Source: Pontibacillus yanchengensis
GTDB taxonomy: Bacteria; Bacillota; Bacilli; Bacillales; BH030062
Assembly (NCBI RefSeq): GCF_009856295.1
Contig: NZ_WMEU01000001.1
Span: forward strand, 744,001 to 808,000
Reading direction: 5' to 3'
DNA length: 64,000 nucleotides
Under the pieces are notes generated by a model. That model was not told where the DNA came from and did no database searches. It saw only the letters and a program-made list of their open reading frames with translations. A program made the position numbers and the translations under genes. This document shows positions 52,475 to 60,849 of this stretch, piece after piece (positions within the stretch are counted from its first letter, which is position 1; every line of letters starts with the position of its first letter).

Positions 52475-52499
52475 GTTTGTCTTTATACACATAGGGTAC
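52475..52499 (+). promoter_or_regulatory. Possible SigmaB promoter
   Basis: GTTTGT, a 13-nt spacer, then GGGTAC resembles the SigmaB consensus GTTTAA-N13/15-GGGTAT. It is 55 bases upstream of the SDR start codon. General stress control of that gene is a reasonable but unproven reading. Confidence 0.35.
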
Positions 52500-52553
52500 A
52501 CATAGAAATGTAAGAAACAAAACTACTTCAATCCAACTAAAGGAGTGAGATTC

Positions 52554-53291
52554 ATGGAACTAAACACAGCAATCATTACCGGTGCGAGTAGTGGTATTGG
52601 AGCAGCCACAGCAAAAGAATTGGCTAAGAAGAATATAAAAGTCATGCTAGCTGCTCGTCGTGATGAAAGATTAAAAGAATTAAAACAAGAAATTGAAGAT
52701 ATGGGCGGTACCGCTGAATATAAAGCAACAGATGTAACTTCTGCAGAAGAAATGGAAGCTCTAGCAAAAGAAACAAACGACACATTTGGATCTGTTGACA
52801 TTCTAGTAAATAATGCTGGTCTCATGCCTCTTTCCTTCATGAATAAACGGAAGCTAGATGAATGGAACAAGATGGTAGATGTAAACATAAAAGGTGTTCT
52901 CCATGGCATTTATGCTGTGCTTCCTTACATGGAAGAGAAGAACAAAGGTCATATCATCAATACCTCTTCTGTTGCAGCTCACAAAATCATGCCTGGAAGC
53001 GCCGTTTATAGTGGTACGAAAATGGCCGTTCACGGTATTTCTGAAGGGTTGCGTGGGGAATTAGCTAACACAAATATTCGCACAACAATCATCTCTCCAG
53101 GTATGGTCGCTACAGAATTAACAGAAACCATCACGGACGAAGATATTCTTAATGCATTCAAGAACAATTCTAATGACATGCAACCATTACAAAGTCAGGA
53201 TATTGCAGAAGCAGTTGGCTATGCAATTGATCAACCAGTTCATGTTGATGTTAACGAGGTTGTTGTTCGTCCAAGCAACCAGTCCTTATAA
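52554..53291 (+). CDS. Short-chain dehydrogenase/reductase
   Basis: A 245-residue classical SDR with [10 protein letters not shown] for NAD(P) binding, NNAG near residue 85, the catalytic Ser in TSSVAA and YSGTKMA for Tyr and Lys. The family YdfG/YueD-type members reduce hydroxy acids or ketones. The substrate is not predictable. ATG 52554 has AAGGAG 9 nt upstream. A stress-related promoter may be upstream. Confidence 0.88.
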   Translation: MELNTAIITGASSGIGAATAKELAKKNIKVMLAARRDERLKELKQEIEDMGGTAEYKATDVTSAEEMEALAKETNDTFGSVDILVNNAGLMPLSFMNKRKLDEWNKMVDVNIKGVLHGIYAVLPYMEEKNKGHIINTSSVAAHKIMPGSAVYSGTKMAVHGISEGLRGELANTNIRTTIISPGMVATELTETITDEDILNAFKNNSNDMQPLQSQDIAEAVGYAIDQPVHVDVNEVVVRPSNQSL

Positions 53292-53304
53292 ACAACAAGT
53301 TATT

Positions 53305-53341
53305 AGAAAATCCTTATCACTTCATGTGATAAGGATTTTCT
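53305..53341. terminator. Bidirectional terminator
   Basis: AGAAAATCCTTATCAC pairs with GTGATAAGGATTTTCT. It serves the SDR gene and the convergent small basic protein gene. Confidence 0.9.
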
Positions 53342-53350
53342 TTTGTTTGT

Positions 53351-53500
53351 TTATAAATTATCATCTTTTTTACTTTTATTACGTGATAACAACTTTTTGT
53401 CTACTTTGTCCTCTATTTCCTCAATAGCTTTCTTATTGAGCAACATTTCTTCTTTGTTCGTTTGTATGAGTTGTTGGATGGAACGTTTGCTCCTTCTCAT
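53351..53500 (-). CDS. FbpB-like small basic protein
   Basis: A 49-residue basic helical protein: MRRSKRSIQQLIQTNKEEM, then KKAIEEIEDKVDKKLL. This matches the FbpB family in pattern (RRKxK..ELVxxNKxELLxDKEALEKIE). FbpB helps the small RNA FsrA in iron sparing in B. subtilis. No Fur box is evident upstream, unlike the canonical gene, but a perfect palindrome lies 28 bases before the start. The start codon spacing is not ideal; a TTG nine bases upstream is an alternative. Confidence 0.72.
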   Translation of the reverse strand: MRRSKRSIQQLIQTNKEEMLLNKKAIEEIEDKVDKKLLSRNKSKKDDNL

Positions 53501-53810
53501 CTTATCCAATCTCACCCTTCGATTTGGTGTAAAACGATTTTACATAAACCTTGTTACATTTTTCACAATTTTCTACTCAATTAATTTTAGAACATTCTGA
53601 CAATAAAGTCAATACGTTTTCATCCATATTTTGTATTTCACTAAATCGCATTGATTAGTTATAAAACTTTTCTTTGTTCACCAACATGGACCTTTCATTT
53701 GAAAGTATGTATTGCTTACATACAAGGTTGTTATTGTAATCAAAAAATAATATTTGTATATAATCCAGTTTTCTTAATAGGTATGTAGTAACAATCATAG
53801 GAGGTGCTGC
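53501..53810. other. Gene-free stretch between divergent small genes
   Basis: AT-rich intergenic DNA separating two divergent small genes. It holds the palindrome at 53528. No ORF is convincing. Confidence 0.5.
53528..53544. promoter_or_regulatory. Perfect palindrome, candidate operator
   Basis: TGTAAAACGATTTTACA has 7-bp arms around a 3-bp centre. It lies 28 bases upstream of the FbpB-like gene. It does not match the Fur 7-1-7, PerR, Zur or Rex consensus; the partner is unknown. Confidence 0.5.
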
Positions 53811-53966
53811 ATGGAGTTTTGGATGTGGGTGGTAGGTGTATTGATTTTGTTCCTTGTCATTGGATTCATATCAGATATGCGTGCCAAACGAAAAAGCTAC
53901 GTAAAAGATGACAGTTTGCATAACCAAACCAAACAACAACAGTTTGACAAAGATCAGATCCGATAG
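53811..53966 (+). CDS. Small single-helix membrane protein
   Basis: A 51-residue protein: MEFWMWVVGVLILFLVIGFI forms the helix, followed by SDMRAKRKSY and a Gln/Asp-rich tail. GGAGG lies 6 nt before the ATG. The family is unknown. A terminator follows 70 bases later. Confidence 0.7.
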   Translation: MEFWMWVVGVLILFLVIGFISDMRAKRKSYVKDDSLHNQTKQQQFDKDQIR

Positions 53967-54035
53967 TAAATAGATAGCCTTGTTGTATTAATGTAGACTA
54001 CAGTATAAGAGTTAATATTAAAGATGCAAAAAAAA

Positions 54036-54074
54036 AGAGCATTGAATTGTTTTTCAATTTAATGCTCCTTTTTA
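54036..54074 (+). terminator. Intrinsic terminator
   Basis: GAGCATT..AATTG pairs with CAATT..AATGCTC and is followed by CTTTTT. Confidence 0.8.
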
Positions 54075-54139
54075 CGTTTTATACTATGCATTTATTTAGT
54101 GTCTGAATTTTGAATAATAAAACAACAGACCGGATTACA

Positions 54140-54915
54140 AATAATATGTATAAGGAAAATTTTTCGCTACGGTCACAACTTGTTTCCCATACCAATTCGC
54201 TTTGTATTCCAACATCCTTCTGAATTGCGACCATGATACTTCACTAATGGCTTTTGCAAGGTTGTGATGTTTCAACATGTTTGGACAGCCAAATCTTCAA
54301 TACCAATCATGTCGTGGTTTTTGACGATATCGGTAGAGATTTTATCCGACATATCTTTTCTTACGTTTGCCATCTTTTCGTGAAGTCGAGCCACTTTTAT
54401 CTTTTTTTTGCCAATTAGAAGAATCAAGTTGTCCTCTTGAAAGGATACGTTGAGCTTTTGCTACGTTTACTCTAATGTATGGAAGCATTTTGGATTTGCG
54501 TATATCGTTCCATCTGAAAGGGTGGCAAGTCTTTCAACCCAACATCTATTCCAATAAAAGAACTTGTTTTGTTGTAAGGTTGCATTTCTGTTTCAGCTAG
54601 AACGGAAACGAAGTATTTACCCGATGGGTTTCTTCTAATCGTGACACTCATGATTCGTCCTTCAATACCCCGGCTTTTGGCAAAACGAACATTCCCCAGT
54701 TTTGGTAGTTTGATAGTGCTTTTTTAACTCACGAACCGCTTTAATGGATGATTTTTATGGAAAAAAGAACTCCCCCCTTTCTAGTTGTTTTGAATGAGTT
54801 AACCATTCTGGATAATGTCGCTTACGATATACCAATAAGCATCTTTGTCTTTTTGTTTGCCCACAAAATAATTATAGACGAATCGAGCGCAACCAATTGT
54901 TTTATGGATAAGTTC
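54140..54915 (-). pseudogene. Degenerate TnpB (IS200/IS605 OrfB) remnant
   Basis: Read on the minus strand in several frames this encodes OrfB/TnpB pieces in order: ELIHKTIGCARFVYNYFVGK, then VTIRRNPSGKYFVSVLAETE, FIGIDVGLKDL (which carries the RuvC-like Asp), KARKAQRILS-like [29 protein letters not shown], and [17 protein letters not shown]. Several frameshifts break it. The C-terminal zinc finger and RuvC III are absent. There is no sign of an adjoining tnpA or complete ends, so it is dead. Confidence 0.85.
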
Positions 54916-55120
54916 GATAATGGAGATGGCTAGAGCCATCCCTTATCCGAAGGCGATTGATCCCCCCTTAACGTTGAGCTATGCCCTTCAACGCTTGAAG
55001 AGGGCGTTTTCTCGCCTTTTTAGATAAAATGAAAAGCAGCTCAATTAAGGGTACAATTAGTATTTTGTACTCCACAACTGAGCTACTTAAATCAGGGTGA
55101 GGGTGTTATTTTATATGTCT

Positions 55121-55609
55121 TTATTTGATTGGAAAGTACAATGTATACTCTGTGTTCTCTCCAACAAAAGGCTCGTAATATTCAAAGCCGAAGTCTCCCA
55201 CTTGTTCATATTCTGATTCTTTAATCCAACGATACAAATAAGAATAAGGTTCAACTTCCTTATGTTCAACAGGGTTGTATCGTAGACTAGCGTATCTACC
55301 TGCAGGAATCACCTTACCTTCTAATCCCACTGGTAGTTCATCGAAACTACTAACTTCTACAGCAGCAAACCAAGTAAACTCGTCTTTTTCTGGATCCCAA
55401 TTAGGGGGATCAATATACATCCCATAGGAAGAAGGTGCATTGATTCGATTGTTTATGTTTTGGATATCTCCTACATGAAATTCCTCTACCATATTAGGAA
55501 TTTTAACATCCTTCTGTTCCATGGTTGTACTACAAGATTTACCTGCTAGCTTTACTTCATCTAATTCCACAATCTCTGGTTTTGAAATCGTTAATTTTCC
55601 ACTACTCAA
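55121..55609 (-). CDS. GyrI-like effector-binding domain protein
   Basis: A 162-residue protein made of a single AraC effector-binding/GyrI-like domain (NPVEHKEVEPYSYLYRWIKESEY, FEYYEPF, YTLYFPIK). Such domains bind small hydrophobic ligands or protect targets and may act without a DNA-binding partner. The start TTG 55609 has AAAGGAG 8 nt upstream; GTG 55618 is immediately adjacent to that site and less likely. Confidence 0.78.
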   Translation of the reverse strand: MSSGKLTISKPEIVELDEVKLAGKSCSTTMEQKDVKIPNMVEEFHVGDIQNINNRINAPSSYGMYIDPPNWDPEKDEFTWFAAVEVSSFDELPVGLEGKVIPAGRYASLRYNPVEHKEVEPYSYLYRWIKESEYEQVGDFGFEYYEPFVGENTEYTLYFPIK

Positions 55610-55707
55610 AACATCCACTCCTTTCTTAATAATTGATTACCACCTACATTCACACTTCTTTCCAAGGTCCTTGAAATCCTTTTTTAAATCAACAGAAAAT
55701 CTTAAAA

Positions 55708-55775
55708 AACAAAAGCTCAGGGCTCACGTTTAGCGGTAGTGTACTAGTCGCTGGGAGTTGGAGTAGACGTCGTTT
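55708..55775 (+). repeat. Dispersed repeat family D, fragment D9
   Basis: AAAAGCTCAGGGCTCACG, TTTAGCGGTAG and the right end TAGTCGCTGGGAGTTGGAG. It is a short copy without the hairpin cassette. Confidence 0.6.
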
Positions 55776-55827
55776 CTATACTATAAAGTTAGACACAAGC
55801 CAACATTTTTATAGTACGCTAGACAAC

Positions 55828-55857
55828 AAAAAAGCAGGTGATGCACCTGCTTTTTGT
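55828..55857. terminator. Bidirectional terminator
   Basis: AAAAAGCAGGTG pairs with CACCTGCTTTTT, with T runs on both strands. It ends the small gene that stops at 55864. Confidence 0.9.
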
Positions 55858-55863
55858 TTGGAT

Positions 55864-56079
55864 TTACCATGTTCCTGGTCCTCCTCCTCGACCCATGCTT
55901 TTTTGGAGCTCTGACTTACGTTCAGCTTCCTCTTTTCGTTTCTGTAACCTTTCTTCTGTTTCTCCTTCCCACTTTTGCTTTCTTGGTTTGCCTTTACGTT
56001 TAAGATACTCAGGGTACTTCACAAAAACAATAACGGATATGAAGACGACAATAGACAGAATAGGAACTATAATACCCAC
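55864..56079 (-). CDS. Small membrane protein with a basic cytoplasmic tail
   Basis: A 71-residue protein. The N-terminal helix is IIVPILSIVVFISVIVFV, then a highly charged helical tail (KRKGKPRKQKWEGETEERL, KRKEEAERK) ending in GRGGGPGTW. GTG 56079 has GGGAGGGG upstream. It is unrecognised. Confidence 0.65.
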   Translation of the reverse strand: MGIIVPILSIVVFISVIVFVKYPEYLKRKGKPRKQKWEGETEERLQKRKEEAERKSELQKSMGRGGGPGTW

Positions 56080-56266
56080 TCAATCCCCTCCCTTTTCTCC
56101 ATTATACGAGGGGATTCATTCAATTTAATACGATAGAAGTTAGACAATTTACAAGGTTATTTTTCGATATAAAAAGTGGTTTTCTGACTTTTTTCTCCAA
56201 TACCATAGTATTCATTTGGCTTTGAGATATTTAGTTACAGCATCTACTCGATTTGGTTGAATATGT

Positions 56267-56671
56267 TCACCCTTCTATTAATCCAATGTAAGGAATTTTT
56301 TCTTCATTTACTAATGCGATTAATAAATGACCATTCTTCTTTTCTAACTCAAAAATCTCCGTTCCAACTGAAAGTTTTGAAGCTGTACCATGTTTGAAGT
56401 TATTACCTTCATTAGAAACTTCCTTAATAGTCATTACTTTCTCTCCTAATGTAAAAGACGTATCCTGTATCCAGTCTATTTGTTCAGCATTTTTATATAC
56501 GATGTTCCCTTTCACAAAAATATCTGCTTCTGGTTTTTCAGATAAAAAGGATTCAGCAGTAGGATTTGCTGTTTTTATGTCATCCGAGGAAAGATTTTGT
56601 GTAGAGCACGCGGTAAGTGCTACGACAATTATTAGATTCAAAACAACAACATACAGTTTATTAATCTTCAT
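56267..56671 (-). CDS. Putative lipoprotein, unknown
   Basis: A 134-residue protein with a lipobox (VVALTAC) after a hydrophobic run. The mature domain is a small beta-rich unit (ADIFVKGNIVYKNAEQIDWI, SFTLGEKVMTIKEV, ASKLSVGTEIFELEKKNGHLL). AAGGAG lies upstream of ATG 56671. The family is unknown. Confidence 0.72.
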   Translation of the reverse strand: MKINKLYVVVLNLIIVVALTACSTQNLSSDDIKTANPTAESFLSEKPEADIFVKGNIVYKNAEQIDWIQDTSFTLGEKVMTIKEVSNEGNNFKHGTASKLSVGTEIFELEKKNGHLLIALVNEEKIPYIGLIEG

Positions 56672-56753
56672 AATACATCTCTCCTTACTGGTTTGCTCTT
56701 ATCTATTGCATGCCTCTTCTTCCGGCTTTATATTTCAGCCCTTTAACATGGGT

Positions 56754-57221
56754 TTAACTATGAAAGAAGGTATTGACCCTAATGTATTCAAAGAAAAACT
56801 ATCCTCTTTACCATCTACATTCCTATATGGTAAAAAGAGCATTTTAACGAAAGTCTTACCATTACCTAACAGAAAAGAACACTCTTATTGTTACGGCAAG
56901 CTACCAATTGGAAAGCTCCCAGATGATATCCCACAAAATGTTGTACAAGCAACTAAATATGATATAGATTCCTTACTTACCTTTTACGATGGAAAAAACA
57001 TTCAATTAGAAATGGAAGAGCTACTCCCATCTTTAATAGAAAAAGGTCTTGTTTTTATTGTGAAAGATGGACAACACCTCATTTCGAGTGCTTTAGCTCA
57101 TACTACCGAAAACTTTTGTTTGATTGGAGCAGTCTACACAAACCCTAACTACCAAGATCAACGACTAGCTTATTATAGTGTGTTAGCACTCACACAACAT
57201 TTGCATCGTCATGGTGCATAA
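56754..57221 (+). pseudogene. Truncated GNAT acetyltransferase remnant
   Basis: An open frame encoding the middle of a GNAT-family protein (YGKLPIGKLPDDIPQNVVQA, GAVYTNPNYQDQRLAYYSVL, ALTQHLHRHGA). The acetyl-CoA loop, normally R/Q-x-x-G-x-G/A, reads YQDQRLA, and the C-terminal part is missing after HRHGA. The 5' part has no ribosome site and shows no typical start. Confidence 0.6.
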
Positions 57222-57359
57222 ATAATGATAACCAACTTCCCCATGAAATAAGTAGTTCCGTATTGGAATACAAATAAACATGTTGTACCAACTTCATTGA
57301 ACTGCTTTCTTTCTATATGGTAATTGACTTTTTGAACACTACCATCACTTACGAAAGAA
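57222..57359. other. Short gene-free spacer
   Basis: No gene was found in this spacer between two broken genes. Confidence 0.4.
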
Positions 57360-57418
57360 AACCGCTTTCGTTGAAGTGGGGGATTCCTAAGAACATCAAC
57401 CTATCGGCTAATTATGGA
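57360..57418 (-). repeat. Probable right-end/omegaRNA-like segment beside the second TnpB remnant
   Basis: On the minus strand it reads GAATCCCCCACTTCAACG, a pattern common at IS605-type right ends, next to the C-terminal TnpB fragment. The structure CCGTAGGCGCTACGG inside the last TnpB codons could form a hairpin. This assignment is by resemblance only. Confidence 0.4.
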
Positions 57419-57613
57419 TTAGGCTATCCCCGTAGCGCCTACGGTTAATCGCAATGCTTCATTACGAAGGTTGATACTTGCGTTAATATCCCTTTTGTAT
57501 TCCAACATCCTTCTGAATTGTGACCATGACAATTCACTAATGGCTTTTGGCAAAACGAACAACGAAATTTGCGCACGGAAATATCCGCGTGTTAGATCAA
57601 CACAAAGGGACAT
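57419..57613 (-). pseudogene. Second TnpB remnant with internal deletions
   Basis: The open frame joins FVLPK to [17 protein letters not shown] and then RDINASINLRNEALRLTVGA, the typical TnpB C-terminal end. The AISELSWS piece matches the end of the remnant at 54140, and the region between EYK and RDINAS, which normally holds the zinc finger, is gone. So this copy retains the C-terminus that the first copy lacks. Confidence 0.8.
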
Positions 57614-57778
57614 TACTTACGACATTTTTAATTTGCATGAGGAATGTACAGTTTAATACTTAATAATCTAACTGCACCATTGGCTCACAAACCTGTCACT
57701 TTTTCAACCACTTATATAATGAATTCTCCTATTTTTTTCGATATACTTGATAAGAATCACTTTATTAAGAGAGGTTGA

Positions 57779-58315
57779 ATGTCGTTGGAACTTAAGAAAG
57801 ATTTTAACTATGTACCGTGGGTAGTTGGGCTATCTATTGCTATCAATCTTCTCGTCATAGCTCTACTATTTATCCCTAATATAGATAGCAGTACAGGGTT
57901 CAATATCAAACTATTACCATTGTTAAATGCAATTTTGAATTCATTTACATTTGTATTTTTACTAGCTGCATTATATATGATTATACGGAAAAATGTCACA
58001 TGGCATAAGCGATTTATTTTTGCGGCCTTTACAACAACCGCATTATTTCTGGTATCCTATTTAACCTATCATTCTATGTCCTCTTCCACGTCATATGGAG
58101 GGGAAGGGATATTACAATATATCTACTATTTCATCTTAATATCACACATAATCCTAGCAGCCGCAATTGTTCCATTAGCTTTGTTAACTCTATTCAGAGG
58201 ACTAGCAATGAAAGTAGATAAACATCGTAGAATTGCAAAGTGGACGATGCCCGTTTGGTTATATGTAAGTATTACAGGGGTTATTGTTTACTTGATGATT
58301 TCTCCATATTATTAA
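57779..58315 (+). CDS. ctaM: DUF420 membrane protein, CtaM/YozB family
   Basis: A 178-residue protein with five predicted helices, matching the DUF420 family in length and order. It has histidines in conserved places: NVTWHKRFIFAAF, SYLTYHSM, LISHIILAAA and DKHRRIAKWTMPVW. S. aureus CtaM of this family helps assemble haem-copper oxidase. It may do the same here. ATG 57779 has AGAGG 4 nt upstream. Confidence 0.85.
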   Translation: MSLELKKDFNYVPWVVGLSIAINLLVIALLFIPNIDSSTGFNIKLLPLLNAILNSFTFVFLLAALYMIIRKNVTWHKRFIFAAFTTTALFLVSYLTYHSMSSSTSYGGEGILQYIYYFILISHIILAAAIVPLALLTLFRGLAMKVDKHRRIAKWTMPVWLYVSITGVIVYLMISPYY

Positions 58316-58327
58316 ATGGATTTCTCA

Positions 58328-58364
58328 GCTAAGCTCAGCAAAAAAAGTCGAGCTTAGCTTTTTT
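58328..58364. terminator. Bidirectional terminator
   Basis: GCTAAGCTC pairs with GAGCTTAGC and is followed by TTTTTT after the DUF420 gene. Confidence 0.9.
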
Positions 58365-58366
58365 AT

Positions 58367-58718
58367 TCAAACCCTTAGTTTTTTATCAAAATTTTCAAGT
58401 TTTTGCAATGCACGATATTGCTCTTCAGTCAAAAGTTCGATATCCATAGAAGTTGCCATATCAATAGCACTATTTTCGGGTTTATGTTTATTTCTAAACT
58501 CTAGAGCTTCACGATCGTAACAAACACTTCTTCGACCTTTAGGACTTTCCGCTGAACAATCAAAAAAGAGGTATTCACCCTTCTGTTTATCAGAACCAAC
58601 AACACCCGGTTCTCCACCAGTTCTCTCCATTTCCTGCAGTCACCAAAGTTTTTCGGTATTTGCATTCAGTTTAAGTTTAGCTTGAACATCAGCCCATTCA
58701 AGATCTTTATGTCGGAAA
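58367..58718 (-). pseudogene. DUF4256 gene remnant with nonsense codon and internal deletion
   Basis: The minus strand reads RHKDLEWADVQAKL..EKLW, then a TGA where a serine is expected, then LQEMERTGGEPGVVGSDKQK, DCSAESPKGRRSVCYDREAL, KPENSAIDMATSMDIELL, and QKLENFDKKLRV. This is the DUF4256 family. The section that normally lies between FDTK and the C-terminal LRV is deleted, and the N-terminus is joined to another protein fragment. It is a pseudogene with an open later half. Confidence 0.8.
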
Positions 58719-58880
58719 TTGATAACGTCTCCATTATCTCCACTTTTAATATTAGAATAAGTTTTATCATTGAATTTTAAATCCTCTTTCGGTTATTTTT
58801 TGGGATTTTGATAAAAAGATAAACTAGAATCAAGTTTAGAATCAGTACCAATGCTTAGCTCGATTTGATATAATTTTTAC
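58719..58880 (-). pseudogene. Fragment of an unknown protein joined to the DUF4256 remnant
   Basis: The minus-strand frame LYQIELSIGTDSKLDSSLSF, a TAA, then EDLKFNDKTYSNIKSGDNGD runs into the DUF4256 frame. It lies upstream of the homology and probably belongs to a different secreted-type protein. The origin is unknown. Confidence 0.45.
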
Positions 58881-58967
58881 TCCTCATCCATTCTCCAATT
58901 CTTAAGTTAATAAGTTCACGTCTGATACCACTTCCTGTAATTTTATCACAACATATAATGACCATAA

Positions 58968-58998
58968 AAAGAAGCCCTATAAGGACTTCTATTATCAT
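58968..58998 (-). terminator. Intrinsic terminator
   Basis: On the minus strand AGAAGTCC pairs with AGGGCTTCT and is followed by TTTTTAT, after the small gene at 59011. Confidence 0.75.
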
Positions 58999-59010
58999 GA
59001 TATAAACTTT

Positions 59011-59175
59011 TTAACTGGGTTCAATCTCGTCATTAACAAGCCGAGTTACTTTGGTTGAATTGCCATGTTCTACTTCTTCTTCGGTTGCATCCTCTCCATA
59101 TGAATCTTCCTCGTTCATAGTGGGAGCTACTTTCTCATCTTCTAAAGAGTCTGATTTGCGCTTTTTTGGCTCCAT
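59011..59175 (-). CDS. Small acidic protein, unknown
   Basis: A 54-residue protein rich in Glu, Asp and Lys (MEPKKRKSDSLEDEKV, GEDATEEEVEHG) with a TKVTRLVNDEI end. It is probably disordered and has no hydrophobic segment. AAGGGATA lies about 9 nt before ATG 59175. A terminator follows. Confidence 0.6.
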   Translation of the reverse strand: MEPKKRKSDSLEDEKVAPTMNEEDSYGEDATEEEVEHGNSTKVTRLVNDEIEPS

Positions 59176-59245
59176 TCGTATATCCCTTCCTTCCCTATGT
59201 TAAATGTATGTGTAGTATGGGAAACGAGATGCTAATCTATACGAG

Positions 59246-59674
59246 TTAATGGCTCATTTGGTTCAACATATCGACGTGTTGTCGATCCTTGTCCAGTATC
59301 CCCTTCACAATTCGGTGACTCTCTTTGTCCAAATCTCCTTTTACTATTTCCTCGGAAATTTCAACACCATAATAGCTCTCACCTTTTAATGCACTTTCGA
59401 TAATACCCTTTGTATCTTCTGGTATGCTAAATTTACCGATATACCCTTGAATAGAACCTAGCATACCTTCATTATCCACTGGTTTTCCACCTAAGTTTTG
59501 AATGCGTTCAGCCACCCGCTGAGCATGTTCTTTATGATCTTGTTGAATTCCTTGGAATTCTTTTTTAACATAGTGATCCTTCAACTTGCCTATGTAGTGT
59601 TCATAAGCATGGATACCCATGTATTGACCTTGTAGAAATTTATTTAACGTTTTCACTACATCTTCATTTGACAT
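59246..59674 (-). CDS. DUF2383 ferritin-like protein
   Basis: A 142-residue four-helix ferritin-like protein. Metal-ligand type residues occur in QGQYMGIHAYEHYIG, QQDHKEHAQRVAERI, ESALKGESYYGVEISEE and DRQHVDMLNQM. DUF2383-type proteins occur in spores and stressed cells; a storage or redox role is unproven. AGGAGGG lies 7 nt before ATG 59674. Confidence 0.8.
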   Translation of the reverse strand: MSNEDVVKTLNKFLQGQYMGIHAYEHYIGKLKDHYVKKEFQGIQQDHKEHAQRVAERIQNLGGKPVDNEGMLGSIQGYIGKFSIPEDTKGIIESALKGESYYGVEISEEIVKGDLDKESHRIVKGILDKDRQHVDMLNQMSH

Positions 59675-59734
59675 GCCTATCCCTCCTAGTCGTTATTAGT
59701 ATTTCGTATAACAAAGGGAATATGCGGAGAAGTG

Positions 59735-60724
59735 TCATGATTGGTCAGCTGGGTAAATCAAGCCTATTTGTTTTCTAGCCGTTTCCATAATGACTGCTGT
59801 CGTAAGAGAGTTTTGGAAAGTATTAATAGTGGACATATTCTTTCCTTCTTGAACTAAACGAATAAACTCTTGTCCTTCATAATACATGTCCTGTTGCTCA
59901 TGAGGTTCGCTTATCGTTTCCACTGATCCATCTCTGTACTTAATTTCAACATGATGCGGAGTTGAAATATTATCGTGAATGACCATACTTGCTTCTTCTC
60001 CTTGAATTTCTGAAGGTAGATAAGAATCATTCATTTTAGAATACATAATCACCGCATCCATTTCATTGTATTGAGCTAGGATGCTACCTGAACCATCAGC
60101 ACCTGATTCTAGCATAATGCCAGAAGCCTTTATGCTCTGTGGTTCTCCAAACAAGACCACCATCGGATAGATGCAGTACACGCCTAAATCCATTAGGGAG
60201 CCATTGGAATAGCTAGGATTAAATGCATTCAGTACTGTTCCAGCTTTATAGGCATCGTATCGGGAAGAATACTTGCTGTAGCTAGCAACATAACGACGAA
60301 CTTTACCTAGTTTATGTAAATGATTTTGTATTCGCCTAAAATTCGGGACAAGGGTAGTTCTCATAGCCTCCATTAAAACAACACCATTCTTAGTCGCTGC
60401 ATCAATCATCGCTTGGGTTTGTTTTATATTTGAAGCAAGGGGTTTTTCACATAGCACGTGCTTCTTATGATTCATAAATCCTATAGCTTGTTCACTATGT
60501 ACATAATTAGGACTCGCAATATATACAGCATCAATGGCGTCACTCTTTGCCATATCTTCATAGTCTGTAAACGTCTTTGCTATATTATACTTTCGAGCAA
60601 ATTCATTTGCTTTTTGCTCTGTACGCGAAAACACTGCTGTTAGCTCAAAATCTTCTAAGTCCTTAACAGATTCAAGAAAACGATCCGTAATCCAATTTGT
60701 TCCTATAACACCAAATTTAACCAT
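59735..60724 (-). CDS. Gfo/Idh/MocA family oxidoreductase
   Basis: A 329-residue NAD(P)-dependent dehydrogenase. The Rossmann domain starts FGVIGTNWITDRFLESV, with the conserved CEKPLASN loop near residue 95 holding the catalytic-type lysine, and a C-terminal alpha/beta domain. Substrates of the family are sugars, inositols or dihydrodiols. ATG 60724 has CAGGAG 9 nt upstream. No sugar operon adjoins it. Confidence 0.88.
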   Translation of the reverse strand: MVKFGVIGTNWITDRFLESVKDLEDFELTAVFSRTEQKANEFARKYNIAKTFTDYEDMAKSDAIDAVYIASPNYVHSEQAIGFMNHKKHVLCEKPLASNIKQTQAMIDAATKNGVVLMEAMRTTLVPNFRRIQNHLHKLGKVRRYVASYSKYSSRYDAYKAGTVLNAFNPSYSNGSLMDLGVYCIYPMVVLFGEPQSIKASGIMLESGADGSGSILAQYNEMDAVIMYSKMNDSYLPSEIQGEEASMVIHDNISTPHHVEIKYRDGSVETISEPHEQQDMYYEGQEFIRLVQEGKNMSTINTFQNSLTTAVIMETARKQIGLIYPADQS

Positions 60725-60849
60725 ATAATAAAGCTCCTGACTATACATATTTTTACAATCAATCTATTAAAACATTTTTTCACTTATGATATGCTTTTTG
60801 TGTAACATTTTCATAAATAATTTCGATTTCAAGAAATGGAGGTCATCCT

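Noticed and set aside
58367-58720. Selenocysteine at the TGA in the DUF4256 remnant
   Set aside because: The gene also has an internal deletion and a foreign 5' part, so a pseudogene is the simpler explanation.
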